Assembly (NCBI GenBank): GCA_015179045.1
Contig: WHUZ01000068.1
Location: forward strand, 124,001-188,000
Direction of reading: 5' to 3'
Origin: Kalaharituber pfeilii
Taxonomy: Eukaryota; Ascomycota; Pezizomycetes; Pezizales; Pezizaceae
Length of the DNA: 64,000 nt
Part shown: positions 48,371 through 59,570 of the stretch, one piece after another
Layout: the number at the start of each line of letters is the position of its first letter
Numbering within the stretch: the stretch's first letter is position 1
The notes under the pieces: model-generated
What the model was told of the DNA's origin: nothing
What the model saw: the letters and a program-made list of their open reading frames with translations, nothing else
Database searches by the model: none
Made by a program: the position numbers and the translations under genes

Positions 48371-48821
48371 AAGCGGGGATACGACAGGAAGGGAGAGCAG
48401 TCAGGGCAGAAGAAAGAAACCGCCTGAAACTCTCATACCGACCATTACAGGAGCTAGACAACCGCCGGCTGGTATCGACCCTGGCGGGCATTCTGGGAGA
48501 CAAAGGGTTAAAAGAATGGAGATACGGAATAGGCAAGGCGGACTCCCCAGAATGCCGTTGGTGCGGGAGAGCACTGGAGAACCTCACGCACATAACAACA
48601 AACTGCAAGCCGTGGAAGGACAGATTGCCGAAAGGGGCGGAGGGACTCAGACAGCCGAAGGGGGGGGGGGGCGGAGGTGGCCAAGGTTCTATTATGGGCA
48701 GGGGAAGAATGATTAAGGCTTTTCTTTTATCATAATTTTCAATCTATCATGTAACTAAACATCGTCATAGCCCACTGGGCGGCACACGATTAATGAAATA
48801 AAAAAAAAAATAAAAATAAAA
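48371..48821 (+). mobile_element. Family B LINE, 5'-truncated, inside Tc1 left arm
   Basis: 451 bp between perfect 13-bp duplications ATGCGCGTGGTCA (48358-48370, 48822-48834). Encodes the ORF2 C-terminus: 'RNRLKLSYRPLQELDNRR' then 'CRWCGRALENLTHITTNC' (C-x2-C-x7-H-x4-C), broken by a poly(G) run at 48661-48670. The 3' hairpin reads ATCGT...ACGAT, a compensatory version of CTCGC...GCGAG. Confidence 0.9.
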
Positions 48822-48889
48822 ATGCGCGTGGTCATACACACTTTTGCGCACCACTCTTTCTGTTCACGTACAAATGATTCTGTCACATA

Positions 48890-50215
48890 CTATTACGCAG
48901 GGATATTAATCCCTGATAACTATTACCACGCTCAACTTCAATACAGTAAGCCATAATCTCAGGAAGAGTAGAGATCGGATGATTGAACTCATCCGCAGGA
49001 ATCTTATTTCATTCCACAACCAAGACGCACTCCATCTCACTGACTGTCATAATTTTTTCCGAGCACCTAAAGATCCTCTTCTCCATGTGATCCCAGAACT
49101 TTTTCGGTAGGGCTAAAATCTTGAGAGTTTTGGAGGCCAGTGAAGCTTTGGTATTCCTTGCCTTTCCTGCTCAAGTGTGATATAATATGCCCAAGGGCAA
49201 GGCTCATTACCGCCGTAAGTAATAAATATTTCTTGCATTCGGGCCATAGTAATGGTTTTGCAACATATTGTACATATCACCATGCATCAATTGTACCTAT
49301 CACCTACTGGCTAGTCTATATTTTTTTTATCGCCAGCTTGACGAATCTATTATTATTAGTATTTCTGCTAGCATAGAACATAAGTAAAGCTAAGAACCAG
49401 ACCTTAATTTTTAATCCCTCTTCTATTGCTTTTGCTTGTAATTGTCTAGCTATTTCTAGATCTCAAGCGTTCGTTCTGCATATTCCGGAGATGCTTTCCA
49501 TTAAATATTCAACTCACCACCTTGCTTTATCATAGCTTCATTCCGTGCTTCAAGCTTCTTTAGAAATTTCTCTTGCTCTTCCTTTGTTTCTGCTACCTAA
49601 ACATGAAAAGGCCTTTCCATCCCATCCTACCATTCCCAAAACATTACCGTAGCTCATAAGTTTTGTTTTTTGTCTGTTTTGTACAATCTGGATGCCATTT
49701 TTCAGCTTTATCTCGCCACACAAGTCAACCCTATCTTCCACCAACCTCAATTGATATCTCATCTGTGAATCCTATCCGAGCCCATTCCGTATAACATCGC
49801 CAATATACTTTTTCCAAGCACCAATCTAAACGCTCTTCCTAATTCTCTTCATGTATAATTCCCTCCCCGACATGCCTTTAATCCACTTTCATTAATGCAT
49901 TCAAGGTTGTAGCTAAGCGTACATGCGTAAGCTCAGCCTCTTGTCTTAACTGTCATAGTCATTCTTTATGTCTCTCAACTCCTCTTTACCAGCTGCACTA
50001 AGGTCCTTGTCTTCTTCTAACAGACCCTTTCGTGACTTCGGAAGCAAAGCTCGATTAGATATTAGCTGTAAAAGACGTCGAATCCGAGATTTGGATGCCA
50101 TGACATCCCAGATCAGAGCTCTTATTTGCAGCTCCTGCAATAACATGTTGTACAACATTATACACGTAGTTTTAGATACATCTAGTATAGTAGAAATAGA
50201 CTTCTAGGAGATATG
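48890..50215 (-). pseudogene. Tc1/mariner transposase relic
   Basis: Read in minus-strand frames, the order is an N-terminal helix-turn-helix-like stretch (49946-50158, 'SKSRIRRLLQLISNRALLPK'), then 'TEWARIGFTDEISIEVG' with the first catalytic Asp (about 49760-49810), 'AEKWHPDCTKQTKNKT' near 49690, 'GIPKLHWPPKLS' near 49150, and 'FWDHMEKRIF' near 49090, typical of the Tc1 C-terminus after the second Asp. Many stops and frame shifts. Inactive. Confidence 0.7.
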
Positions 50216-50553
50216 AATGTATCCCAAGGTGAGTATTGTAGCTTTCCTTTTTGTGCGACCTCCGGACCTACATATATTCAGTAACTGCTTACGCTCAATT
50301 ATTTTACGGTACCTATCTCGCATTTTGTGCAGCTACCAAGCATTCAATGCTAGGGCAGACAGCGAAGACTAGGATGTGGAACATACAGAAGTACGACTGC
50401 GCGACGCGAAATGAGGGGTAATCAATAGCCTCGGACCGGGATGCACAGCATTATGAGCTGTATGCATTACATCACCTAAGCAGTAGTCAGCCGTTCCAAT
50501 ACTTCTTGAAGGGCCGAGTACATCAAGAAATTCCATTTCGGGGAAGGGGCATC

Positions 50554-50616
50554 TTTTTTTTTTTTTTTTTTAATTTCACGTGACCCCGCTTGTAGCTGTT
50601 CGCCATGGCAGGGCCG
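50554..50616 (-). mobile_element. Family A hairpin-only LINE tail insertion
   Basis: Lies 35 bp outside the right end of the Tc1 element. Duplication GAAGGGGCATC / GAAGGGGGCATC (50543-50553, 50617-50628). The 5' end is 3 nt outside the hairpin base. Confidence 0.8.
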
Positions 50617-50628
50617 GAAGGGGGCATC

Positions 50629-52039
50629 AAGCGCCGGAATTTTTGCTGAATATATATGATGGGTACATATCCGTGTATGGTAGTGAACGTATATAAGTGT
50701 ATTTGAAGTAGGAAGATCATCGATGGGAGAAGAAGAGGATATGGTATGAGTATAGTGGTGTGGGTAACAGATTGTTTGATGGGTGGGAGAGTTGAGGGTA
50801 AGGGTATATACTTGGTATTAGTGTTCTGATCAGCAATGGCTAACGTGTTGCGACGCAACTGTTCAGTCAAGAATATGTGGATACATAGAGCGAGCGCCGG
50901 GTGCGGAACATTGGACGGGCGTAGATGCAAACCGAGGGGAGGGAGGGGAGGGAGGCGAGGATAAGTACTTGATTTATCGAGCTACTGAAGGTTTAGGTAT
51001 CCATCTAATGTATATTAGCATAGCGGAAAGGTTTCTTGTCTCAGGAAATTGTGGAACTGGATACGAAGTATCTTAGTCAAAGTTGCAATGATATTTGATT
51101 TTATACTCGTGCGCAAGGAAATATATAAACCATGGAAAAAGATACAGAAAAGCAATAATAAAAATATCTTTTTTTTCACATATCGAGCAAAGCAAGAGAC
51201 CCAGGCTTATACACATGAATAATGATAGACGAAGAGCAATATTAAATGAGGAAGGCAAGACAAGCCAAGCTTGATTATTATCTCCAAGGCACAAAAGCTA
51301 CAATTAAAATATCTGGAGATAATGATAAGGAGGGCCAAGCCTGTATGGACAGGTAACGGTACGCTTACTGCATAGGTGCACTCGCTATACGATCACGAAT
51401 ATGAAGGGAAGGCCGAACGCGGGGTGGTGGAGAAGGAAACTAACTATAAAAGCGTAGAAAATAGGATAACGCAGGATGCAATATGACTGAATTCCTTGTT
51501 AATCTTGCTAATACATGACGAGGCTTCTAGTGCCATACATATATAGAAAATACATAACACGAAGTTGCATACAAAACCATGAACCACAATAGCTAAGTGT
51601 TTGGTCTGCCAAGTATGGAGGGCACACGGCCTCACCTCGTATGCTCAGGCTCAAATCATGGCCCCACAGACATGCGACCGTGTAAGTCAACTCCGACGGG
51701 ATCAGCGATCATGTCCGACCGGTCATTGCATGTCCCTCCGGACATTGTCACCGATCTCTCGGAATTCTATAGCCATTATGGTAAGTGTTGAAGGGAAGTA
51801 GTGCATTCTACCCACTGGTGCACTTTGTATGAGAATTCCATATAAATGCATGCCAAGATATCAATGCAAAACTCATGGTGCCATTGATCACAACGTCTTT
51901 TCAGAGCAAGTAGAGGTATTAAAGGTGTAACCCTTTATTTATTTCCCCTGAAAAGTGCATACAACATTCTATTTTAGTAGTTGAGATATATGTTGTTACG
52001 CATGCTCAAGTTTTGGTGTAAAACGTGCGCCGGGACGTG
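50629..52039. other. No gene recognised
   Basis: AT-rich intergenic DNA; frames are short and domain-free. Confidence 0.4.
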
Positions 52040-52756
52040 GTGTACGTCGCTTTGTGGTGAAAGACAGTATGTGGGTAAAAGGTCACATAGGCATCGAGGG
52101 GAACGAGAAGGCGGATGAGCAGGCAAAGAGGGCGGCCAGGAAGAGGAGGTCGGTGGCCACGGAGGGGCTGAGGCAGAAGTTGTTGGAGCGATCGTGAACT
52201 TTACAGAAGTGGAAGCAGCTCAGGCAGTTGAGATTTTTTTTTTTTTTTTATATATCAGTACTCGCATGCCGCCCTAAGGGCTATGGCGAAGGCAGTTGAG
52301 AGAAAAGAGATGGGGTATGGCGGAGGCAGGATCATGGGTGGGGCAGGCGAGCGGCTACCGCCTTCACGAGGCTGGGGACAGAGAAGGGGTTGACGAAAGA
52401 GTGGTGGGAAGCGAGGATTGGCAGGACGGAGTTAGCAGAGTGCGAATGCAGGGAGGTACAAACAGCGGACCATCTGGCCTTCAGATGTGAAGAGGTGGTG
52501 TACTCTGAAGGGAGGGAAAGGAGGGAGGATGTGGAGCAAGGATAGTAGGTGGAGATGCAGGAGAACGGTGAAGAGGTGAACATCCTTGAGCTACTGTTCT
52601 ACTCCTTGAAGGCATAGATAGGTGAGGGAGGAGGGGCAGTGGGGATTTATGCAGAGAGTTGAGATTTCCCTTTATACGCTTGCCTCAGAGCATCAAGGGT
52701 TTCGACCATGGGGCCCTTCTATAGCGAATAGCGATAAGTGGGGTTGCGTGATATCA

Positions 52757-52769
<13 letters not shown>
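52040..52769 (+). mobile_element. Family A LINE, 5'-truncated
   Basis: Begins within ORF2 RNase H ('MWVKGHIGIEGNEKADEQAK', 52070-52130) and ends with the zinc-knuckle C-terminus ('CEC...EVQTADHLAFRC', near 52445-52490) and a decayed family A 3' end (GCGATAAGTGGGGTTGCGTG). It is interrupted by a family B micro-insertion (52234-52289). Its poly(A) tail has grown into the adjoining (AAAT)n array. 5' limit approximate. Confidence 0.75.
52234..52289 (-). mobile_element. Family B hairpin-only insertion inside family A LINE
   Basis: Perfect 12-bp duplication AGGCAGTTGAGA (52222-52233, 52290-52301). The 56-bp insert starts one base inside the hairpin foot (TCGCC...). It shows family B retroposed after this family A copy. 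Confidence 0.9.
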
Positions 52770-53098
<329 letters not shown>

Positions 53099-53514
53099 AA
53101 AATAACAATACTGGATAACCGGTCTCATTGGATCAATTTTGCTAGCCTGAGCTACTTGGGCCGGTGGGGATTATTGGATATTGGAAAAACCCCGCCGGTC
53201 CCTGCCTTCTCAAATTTAGAACACCTAATGTTGCCGGCTCCTTCAGTGCCCACAATGTGGATAACGGTGATATATAGGATTAGTCGGTTGGGCTACACCC
53301 TTGAAGTGACACAATAGGAGGAGTGTGGTAATGGTTGTGCATGAGACCAAGGGTGTGAACTGCGTGGGCTTTTGAAGATGGTAGTTCATGGCGCATGAGG
53401 TTCACACTGTTTTTCTATGTGAGTTCTCCATTTACCCTTTTTATGCTTGCCATAATGTACATTAGCAGACTGGACTCGGCTGGACTTGCCGTTATTTGTC
53501 CTGTATAGACAGAG
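53099..53514. other. No gene recognised
   Basis: Right flank of the microsatellite; no ORF with a domain. Confidence 0.4.
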
Positions 53515-53579
53515 TTTTTTTTTTTTTTTTTTTTTTCTAATATCATTACTCGTATGCGGCCCTAAAGGCTATGACGAGA
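53515..53579 (-). mobile_element. Family B hairpin-only LINE tail
   Basis: A poly(T) run then AATATCATTACTCGTATGCG...CTATGACGAG. The 5' boundary is at the hairpin base; the flanking duplication is not clear. Confidence 0.6.
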
Positions 53580-53662
53580 AACAGCCAGATATGAGATCTC
53601 TCCCAGTTTGTGAATATAAAACCTGAGGGCTGTTAGACCACTTGGTTCAATAATAGTGGATA

Positions 53663-53934
53663 GAGACCACACCTCACGTACTGGTTCGCTGCAAGCTTTG
53701 GAAGGAGGGGAGGCTGACCTGCTCAGACCCCTCAAAGCCGAAAAGAACGACAAGAATGACAAGGACGTACTGGTGGACATATTAAATTGGGCTGAACAGT
53801 AGGCGGACATTTCTTTCATCTTATTCTCTTCCTTCTTAGGGCATATTTTCCCTTTTCTCTTTTCTTTCCTTTCTTCATGTAACTAATCTCGCCATAGCCC
53901 TCAAGGCGGCAAGCGAGTACTGATATAAAAAAAA
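53663..53934 (+). mobile_element. Family B LINE, strongly 5'-truncated
   Basis: 272 bp between perfect 11-bp duplications AATAGTGGATA (53652-53662, 53935-53945). It contains the last part of ORF2 and the full 3' region with the hairpin CTCGCCATAGCCC...GCGAG and a short poly(A). Confidence 0.85.
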
Positions 53935-54081
53935 AATAGTGGATATTCGGGTTTAGATTATCAAAAAATGTCAATTGTATTGCATAACTTATTTTCTGCA
54001 CTATTTTAATCCAACACTTTCTTATATATCATTACTCGTTATCGCCCTGGGGCTACTGACGACGAGATTAAATACATAGGA

Positions 54082-54143
54082 TTTTTTTTTTTTTTCCTTT
54101 TATTTCACGTAACCCCGCTTGCAGCTGTTCGCCGTGGCAGGGC
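54082..54143 (-). mobile_element. Family A hairpin-only LINE tail insertion
   Basis: Perfect 11-bp duplication AATACATAGGA (54071-54081, 54144-54154). The 62-bp insert starts 1 nt outside the hairpin base. A decayed family B-like tail (CATTACTCGTTATCGCCCTG) lies just to the left, at about 54029-54065. Confidence 0.9.
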
Positions 54144-54154
54144 AATACATAGGA

Positions 54155-55286
54155 GATTGTAGGAGATAACAATAATAAATAAACCAAATCAGAATAACAG
54201 CATCAAATAACAACTTGACAAGCCGGAGCTTTAATGGAAACGATGCCCGCATCGAATCTATGCGAATGGCTATGCATTAGCAAAAACGAAAAATCTCCCT
54301 GAAACACCTGGGAATGTGAATACCTTCTAAAGAACCTTGAGCACCTGTGGATGCACGTCATCTATCCATGGTATCCAGGTGCACTAACTAAGGCCCAGTG
54401 CAGCCTGTATGCATGTCATCACTTGATCGTAATCAGGTGCACTAACTAACGTTGTTTACACCCAGGTGGCTCCAGATACTTCTATTACCTCTCTGGGTAA
54501 TTGATATGTCCCATATACTCTGACAGCACGGATGGTTATAGGTACTGAAGTTCACTGAGGTTCTCTATGTACACAGGGCCGATAGCAACCAAGCCTTGCA
54601 GTAAACTGCGTAACGTCATTGACCAGGATCCGGCGCATTACCGGGATCCGGCGAACTTCCGGAATTAAAACAACAGCCCCCCCTCTAAGGCCAAATCTTC
54701 ATAGAAGGTAATTAAATTGCACATACAGCTTGGAGAGGTATAGGAAAGTAGCTCCCACACCTCAGTTGGCCAATTGTAGATTCAAATGATACTCTATGGT
54801 GGTAGTTGCCCAATCGGGCATCTGAACCCTATGTAAGTGTAAAATGGCAAGATGGCTATTTATGACCTTGAGCAAGTGCACTACCTTCTATAGTATGTAT
54901 TCGAGAGATCTGGAATGTTTCATGATTATTGGATACATAGGAACAAGTGGTCAGCTAATTTCCATACATACATTTTCATTGCTAGAAGCAAATTTTGATA
55001 TTCAGTCTGTATATAGTCTTAAAATATGAGGCATGTTCAGAATGCTCTAGAATACAACGCTACATATAGAAGAATATCCTGAGTAGCTTGTGGGTATAGG
55101 TATTGCCAGGAAGTAGGGATCGATAGGAATATCCATCTATATGTACCCAATTAGGTAATACATATTCCTTAATACACCATGTACAAATGCTGCAGTCCTG
55201 AGCTATGAAATTTCAGCAATATAACCTAAGGCTCCTGGGATATTATATAGAGGCTCCCGTGATTCTATTGTTCGAGTACCGCCTAA
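54155..55286. other. Non-coding, with a short tandem duplication
   Basis: Two related copies of about 65 bp at 54345-54460 share ATGCAYGTCATC and CAGGTGCACTAACTAA. CCGGGATCCGGCGAACTTCC-type inverted sequence near 54630-54660. No gene. Confidence 0.4.
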
Positions 55287-55426
55287 ACTGGGGCCACAGT
55301 GTTCCCAAGCGGCCTGGCTTGGCAGGCCTGAAACAGCCCTGTGGAAAACTACGGATTACGAGCTAAATGCGGTGGGATCCAGTTGATTAATTCCTACAGA
55401 ATAACCCCAAATATGCGTCCCAAAAC

Positions 55427-55464
55427 ACCCTGCCATGGCCAAGTGCTACAAGCGGGGTTATGTG

Positions 55465-55494
<30 letters not shown>
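55427..55494 (+). mobile_element. Family A hairpin-only LINE tail insertion
   Basis: Perfect 14-bp duplication ATGCGTCCCAAAAC (55413-55426, 55495-55508). The insert is ACCCTGCCATGGCC...GTGATT plus 29 or more A. The 5' end is 1 nt outside the hairpin base. Confidence 0.95.
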
Positions 55495-55495
<1 letters not shown>

Positions 55496-55754
55496 TGCGT
55501 CCCAAAACGGCCCTATTTATGCAACAAAATTCAGGAAGTACCTTCGTACCCAACTAAACAATCATTGGTGCGGAATGAGGTTGCGTATAGCAGCGGATTC
55601 AGACGGTAAAGAGGATATAATCGGTATAGGAAATAGAAGACCATAGAATCATGAAACGTCAGTCTGCATCATGGCCACAGCTCAGGTTGCATATGTTTAG
55701 CACACCCAACCACTGTGCATGATGTTTCACTTCAGCGCTGCATATTCTCCAACA

Positions 55755-55845
55755 AGCCCAGGCCGGCCTGGGCGGTTTCAGACCGTCCAGACTGCCCAGG
55801 CCGCCCAGGCCGTCCAGGCCATTCAGGCCGTTCAAGCAATTTCGA
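55755..55845. repeat. Short GC-rich minisatellite
   Basis: About eight imperfect units of 9-10 bp (CCAGGCCGT/CCCAGGCCG) inside the hAT-like element; related to the GGCCTGG motifs in its ends. Confidence 0.7.
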
Positions 55846-55941
55846 GGACAGGAGGGCTGGTTACGAAGCTATTTCAGGGGCCACCTTCAGGTTACTTGGA
55901 CACGGATTTAATATGAACCTTGCAATATTTTCGGATAACTA

Positions 55942-56875
55942 CCGTATTAACTCACTTAAGAGGTAAAATACAAACGCGCGCTTTGGTCGTTTTGGCAAGC
56001 CTCTTAGCGCCAGTGCGCGTGTATTACGCACGGGCACGCCGAATTACCGCGATGCTAACCTCAACAGCACGGGAGAGGAGACTGGGACATAGCGGCACTA
56101 TGGGTTAAGGCGCATAGGGGGATTTCCGGCAACGAGAGGGCTGACAAGGCAGCGAGAACGGGTACCGCTTTGCAGTACAAGTCGGAGATGGTGACAGAGG
56201 CCGGATTGAGACAGAAGGGGAGGCAGTAGAGAGAGAGCAGAGGAGAGGAACCGGTTGGGATTGACATACAAGCCGCTAGAGAGGTGCGGCAATGGGATAG
56301 GACGGCTGGCGGGCCTCCTGGGGGGCAAGGGGCTGAGGGCCTGGAGGTGGCATTTAGGGGAAGGGGACGGCCCAGAGTGCAGGTGGTGCGGAGAAGAGGA
56401 AGAGACGACGAGACACTTGCTAGGGGAGTGTAGGGTATGGAGGCGGCGGTGGCCAGGAGGGGAGGAGCATATCAGGAGACCACCACGGGGGAAGGAGGGG
56501 GAGGGGGACCCGCTGAGGGCGATGATAGACATGTTGGGGGAGTGAGTCCAGAACGCGGAGAATTATTCCTGTCATGTAGTGGAGGGGACGACAAGGGGAG
56601 GGCTACCTTACTCTTTTCATTATGTATTTAGGACATCGCCATAGCCCATAGGGCGGCAAGCGATTAATGATATAAAAAAAAAAAAAAAAAAATCAACAGC
56701 ACGGAGACTGATAGTTGACGTGACTCCCAAAAAAAGAAAAAAGAAAAAAAAAAAAGAGGAAAAAAATACCAATATTGTACCAAAGCGCGCGCTAGCGCGA
56801 TCAATCGCGCCCGAAGTTCTGCCAAGACCACACTAGCGCGCGTTTGTGTTTTACCTCTTAAGTGAGTTAATACGG
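55942..56875. mobile_element. TA-flanked MITE with ~40-bp TIRs, split by a LINE
   Basis: Starts CCGTATTAACTCACTTAAGA and ends with its near-perfect inverted copy. TA at 55940-55941 and 56876-56877. The repeats run about 40 bp into CAAACGCGCG. Without the LINE the element is about 300 bp, and its interior is rich in GCGCGC. Non-coding. Confidence 0.85.
56073..56692 (+). mobile_element. Family B LINE, 5'-truncated, inside the MITE
   Basis: 620 bp with duplication TCAACAGCACGG (56061-56072, 56693-56704). It encodes the end of RNase H ('GNERADKAARTGTA') and the ORF2 C-terminus 'CRWCGEEEETTRHLLGEC' in frame 56255-56545. The 3' hairpin reads ATCGC...GCGAT. Confidence 0.9.
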
Positions 56876-57146
56876 TATCTAGACTTTTTTTTATTGAGCA
56901 GCGCTTTTCGCAGGTATTCAGGTAAGTAATTTTTTTAGTATCGCTTGACTATATACTAATTTCTTATTAGGAGACAGACATTCCAGCCACCGGTACTGGC
57001 GATGATGATTCCTTTAGTATTCTTCACTCTCCATAGTGCAGTTCAAATTTTGATCTTTCATCGACGATTCCCTGCAGTCCAATCTGATGCCGATATCGAG
57101 TCTTCTGGAATTTGGGTTACAAAAATCTGGCGAGTTGGATTTGACA

Positions 57147-57150
<4 letters not shown>

Positions 57151-57188
<38 letters not shown>

Positions 57189-57233
57189 TCAATACTCGCA
57201 TGCCGCCCTACGGGCTATGGCGAGGGTCTTTAA
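57151..57233 (-). mobile_element. Family B hairpin-only LINE tail insertion
   Basis: Perfect 13-bp duplication GATTTGACAGTAT (57138-57150, 57234-57246). 35 T, then the antisense family B tail. This copy extends about 9 nt beyond the hairpin base, the longest overshoot among the micro-insertions. Confidence 0.95.
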
Positions 57234-57479
57234 GATTTGACAGTATGGTGAAGCTGTGCATGGCTAATGGAAAGCGATACTGGCGGTGTAAAATCAGCAA
57301 GCAAAATCCTAAACATTAGAGAATGAGGTATACATAGAATTTAGAGTACGTTCTGTATATAGCTACTGTATAACTTAACTCACACTGCAGCCTGAATGGC
57401 CTGGACCGGCGCGGGCGGACCTCACGGCCGGCCTAGATTTCTATGGCCTGGCCGGCCCGTTGGGAACACTGACTGGGGC

Positions 57480-57999
57480 AAGCTGAGAGGTGAAGGCCAT
57501 CATCAGCAAGCTTCCGGGAACATCAGTGTCGAACAGCCGTGACAACATGGTTATCTAACGTAACCGAATTACATCTCTTCAAGCACAAAGGCAAACCTCA
57601 CCAACCCCTGCTGCACCGAATATGTCGAAACAAAAATGGAACCCGAGTGATACCGGAACAGAATGCGTTACGTGCTAGTCAAACTAGGGACTTACAAAGA
57701 GAAAAGAAAGGAAGAAAAGAAGAAAAAATAGAAAAGAACCTGCAACAGTGGAAAGCGCCAAAGAAAGATTCGCCCAAAAGCATGCAGTGGTTATTCATGC
57801 AGCGGTTATTCCTGCGCACCTCAATAGATTTTACACCATAGCATTCCAGATATTCCAGAAAGAATAACCTTAGCAACATAAAAATCCGTCTATGACCAGT
57901 CGCCTGAGAGCGAACTGGGATACATCATTTCTTTCCTAGTATTTACGCATCAAGCGGCTTTTGTCCGTAAACAAACCACCTGTAGCATGAGACTCATAA
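57480..57999. other. No gene recognised
   Basis: A Lys-rich plus-strand frame (57539-57841) has no domain. Otherwise downstream flank of the methyltransferase gene. Confidence 0.35.
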
Positions 58000-59570
58000 T
58001 TAGCAGAGAAGAGGGAAGGAATGTGCGTTCGAGAGTGATACTGACGCTTGGAAATAATATTTGCCCTTCCTCAAATCCTCTGCAACGCTCTTACATGTTT
58101 CTTCAACCTGCTGCTCAGACCAGTTTTCAGTCCTTTGCATCAACATGAGTGTGAATGGGTGTAAACTGTCAGTAATTCCAACGAGACCCCATCTTCCTAT
58201 CTCCTTTAACCTCTTATCTTTAGGCCAATCTCCGACAGGCCAAATGGCGACATCTTCCTTCACGTTTATGAATCCCACCTTCTCCATTAGTCCTTTCATT
58301 CTTTTCCCCATCACAAGAGGCCTATTAAGTTTCTCTGATGCTTTGACGATGCCATGCAGCCAAATAGCGGTGGGTGAATCCTCGGCAGGGTAGTCGAGCT
58401 TTGTGCCATCTGAGCGGAATAACTCTACGCCGTAGTCCTGGAACTCAAAATAACCACCGGGTGCTGTTGTCCTTAAATTGAATATCATGTTAGCGGATCG
58501 TGTACATTGAGACGGTAGGAGTGACCAATTTCCTTTCCGTGATGTAGAAGTATCATGCGATAGGCCTGCGGTGCAATTCAGAAAGAAGAAAAGAAATGCA
58601 AAATCTTAGCCATTATTACCTGTAAACCTCCCCATAACTGCTTCCCAGTTGGAGAATGACCCGCTCATCGACCTCATGTGAATATAGTCAAAGTAATCAG
58701 ACTTGTATGTCCACGGTTCCTCCAGGTCGTCAACTTCAAATCTGCAATTTTGTGGCACCCTGCAATTGCACCAGTTACGAAATGCAAGTAAGCGGATCCT
58801 CTGAGACCTGGACTTACCATCCTGGTTGGATAGGACTGATATCCGGGCCGATAACTTCCGCTTGAGGATTTTCACTGTCATACAGTTAGAGCGATTCCGT
58901 TCAGAAGCTCCTTTATTGTTGCTTTTCTGGCAGTAGAACCTACTCCGCAAAATCTATAGCCCATATACCGGTTCCCGTTCCTGCATCTAGTACTCTCTGC
59001 GGTTTTGTCAATGGCGCAGCGTGTAGTCCTCCCCCAAGGAACATCAAGAACATATGATGATAAAGATCGAGTCGGTCTTGTTCCGTTTCATCATTTGGTA
59101 GGAAGTAATGAGCTTTTCTAAATCGATCGGAATGATATCGTCGGCCATTAGAATATGTGTAGTCGAAGATACTGGAGGAGATGGAAGTTGTTGCTGTGCT
59201 TTCTCCGCTAAATACCGTAATTTAGGGGTTAGCAACAGCTATTCCCAATCAAAGAACGGACGAATCGAGCAACTGAATCGGGAAAAGAAGAAACATACGT
59301 CGATATTCCAGACTCTCCCGCGTCAGTATCCAGTTCGTCCTAGAATACAACTAAGCGTCAGTATCATATCTATAAACCCTATGTTAGGCTGATGAAGTGC
59401 AGGGGTTAAACTACATCACATGAAAAAGGCAAAATAAGGAGAAACGGAAGGCCACATACATCTATTTCAACGTTTGTCCCTGCGCCACCCGACACTAGTA
59501 GCTGAGGAGCTTCCTGTACGCCCGTTAACTTGATCTCTGTTGAGGGACCAGCAGTTGGGGATTGTGACAT
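58000..59570 (-). CDS. LaeA-like SAM-dependent methyltransferase
   Basis: Minus-strand exons 59460-59570, 59299-59339, 58944-59207, 58818-58874 and 58620-58759 join in frame across GT-AG introns, with a last exon ending at 58000. Motif I is 'RVLDAGTGTGIWAID' (about residues 122-136), preceded by the family hallmark 'NGRRYH' and 'YFLPNDETEQDRLDLYHHMF'. Then come 'EVIGPDISPIQP', 'CRFEVDDLEEPW', 'YDYIHMRSMSGS'-type sequence and, in the last exon, 'TTAPGGYFEFQDYGVELF'. These are features of the LaeA-like/TAM-domain methyltransferases often linked to fungal secondary metabolism; the substrate is unknown and no biosynthetic cluster is visible here. The junction between 58620 and 58488 is unresolved: the expected 'AYR' preceding the PGGY motif is present as bases (near 58567) but out of phase, while a branch-point-like GCTAAC precedes an AG at about 58478. 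A missed small intron or a frame-breaking mutation is possible. Confidence 0.7.

Larger units (their letters stand above)
48268..50518 (-). mobile_element. Decayed Tc1/mariner element with both TIRs
   Basis: The left end CTCGCTCGTTCAAAAGTATT(GG) and the right end, which reads CTCGGCCCTTCAAGAAGTAT in reverse complement, form imperfect terminal inverted repeats. TA flanks both (48266-48267, 50519-50520). Length without the nested LINE is about 1.8 kb, usual for Tc1/Fot1-type elements, and the transposase relic lies on the minus strand between the ends. Confidence 0.75.
55295..57471. mobile_element. hAT-like non-autonomous element (host of nested insertions)
   Basis: The ends CACAGTGTTCCCAAGCGGCC and, in reverse complement, CAGTGTTCCCAACGGGCC resemble fungal hAT terminal repeats. 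An 8-bp ACTGGGGC flanks both sides (55287-55294, 57472-57479). The subterminal DNA is rich in GGCCTGG/CCAGGCC motifs on both sides, as expected for hAT transposase binding regions. No transposase reading frame. It contains four later insertions: 55427-55494, 55942-56875 (with 56073-56692 inside it) and 57151-57233. Confidence 0.6.
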
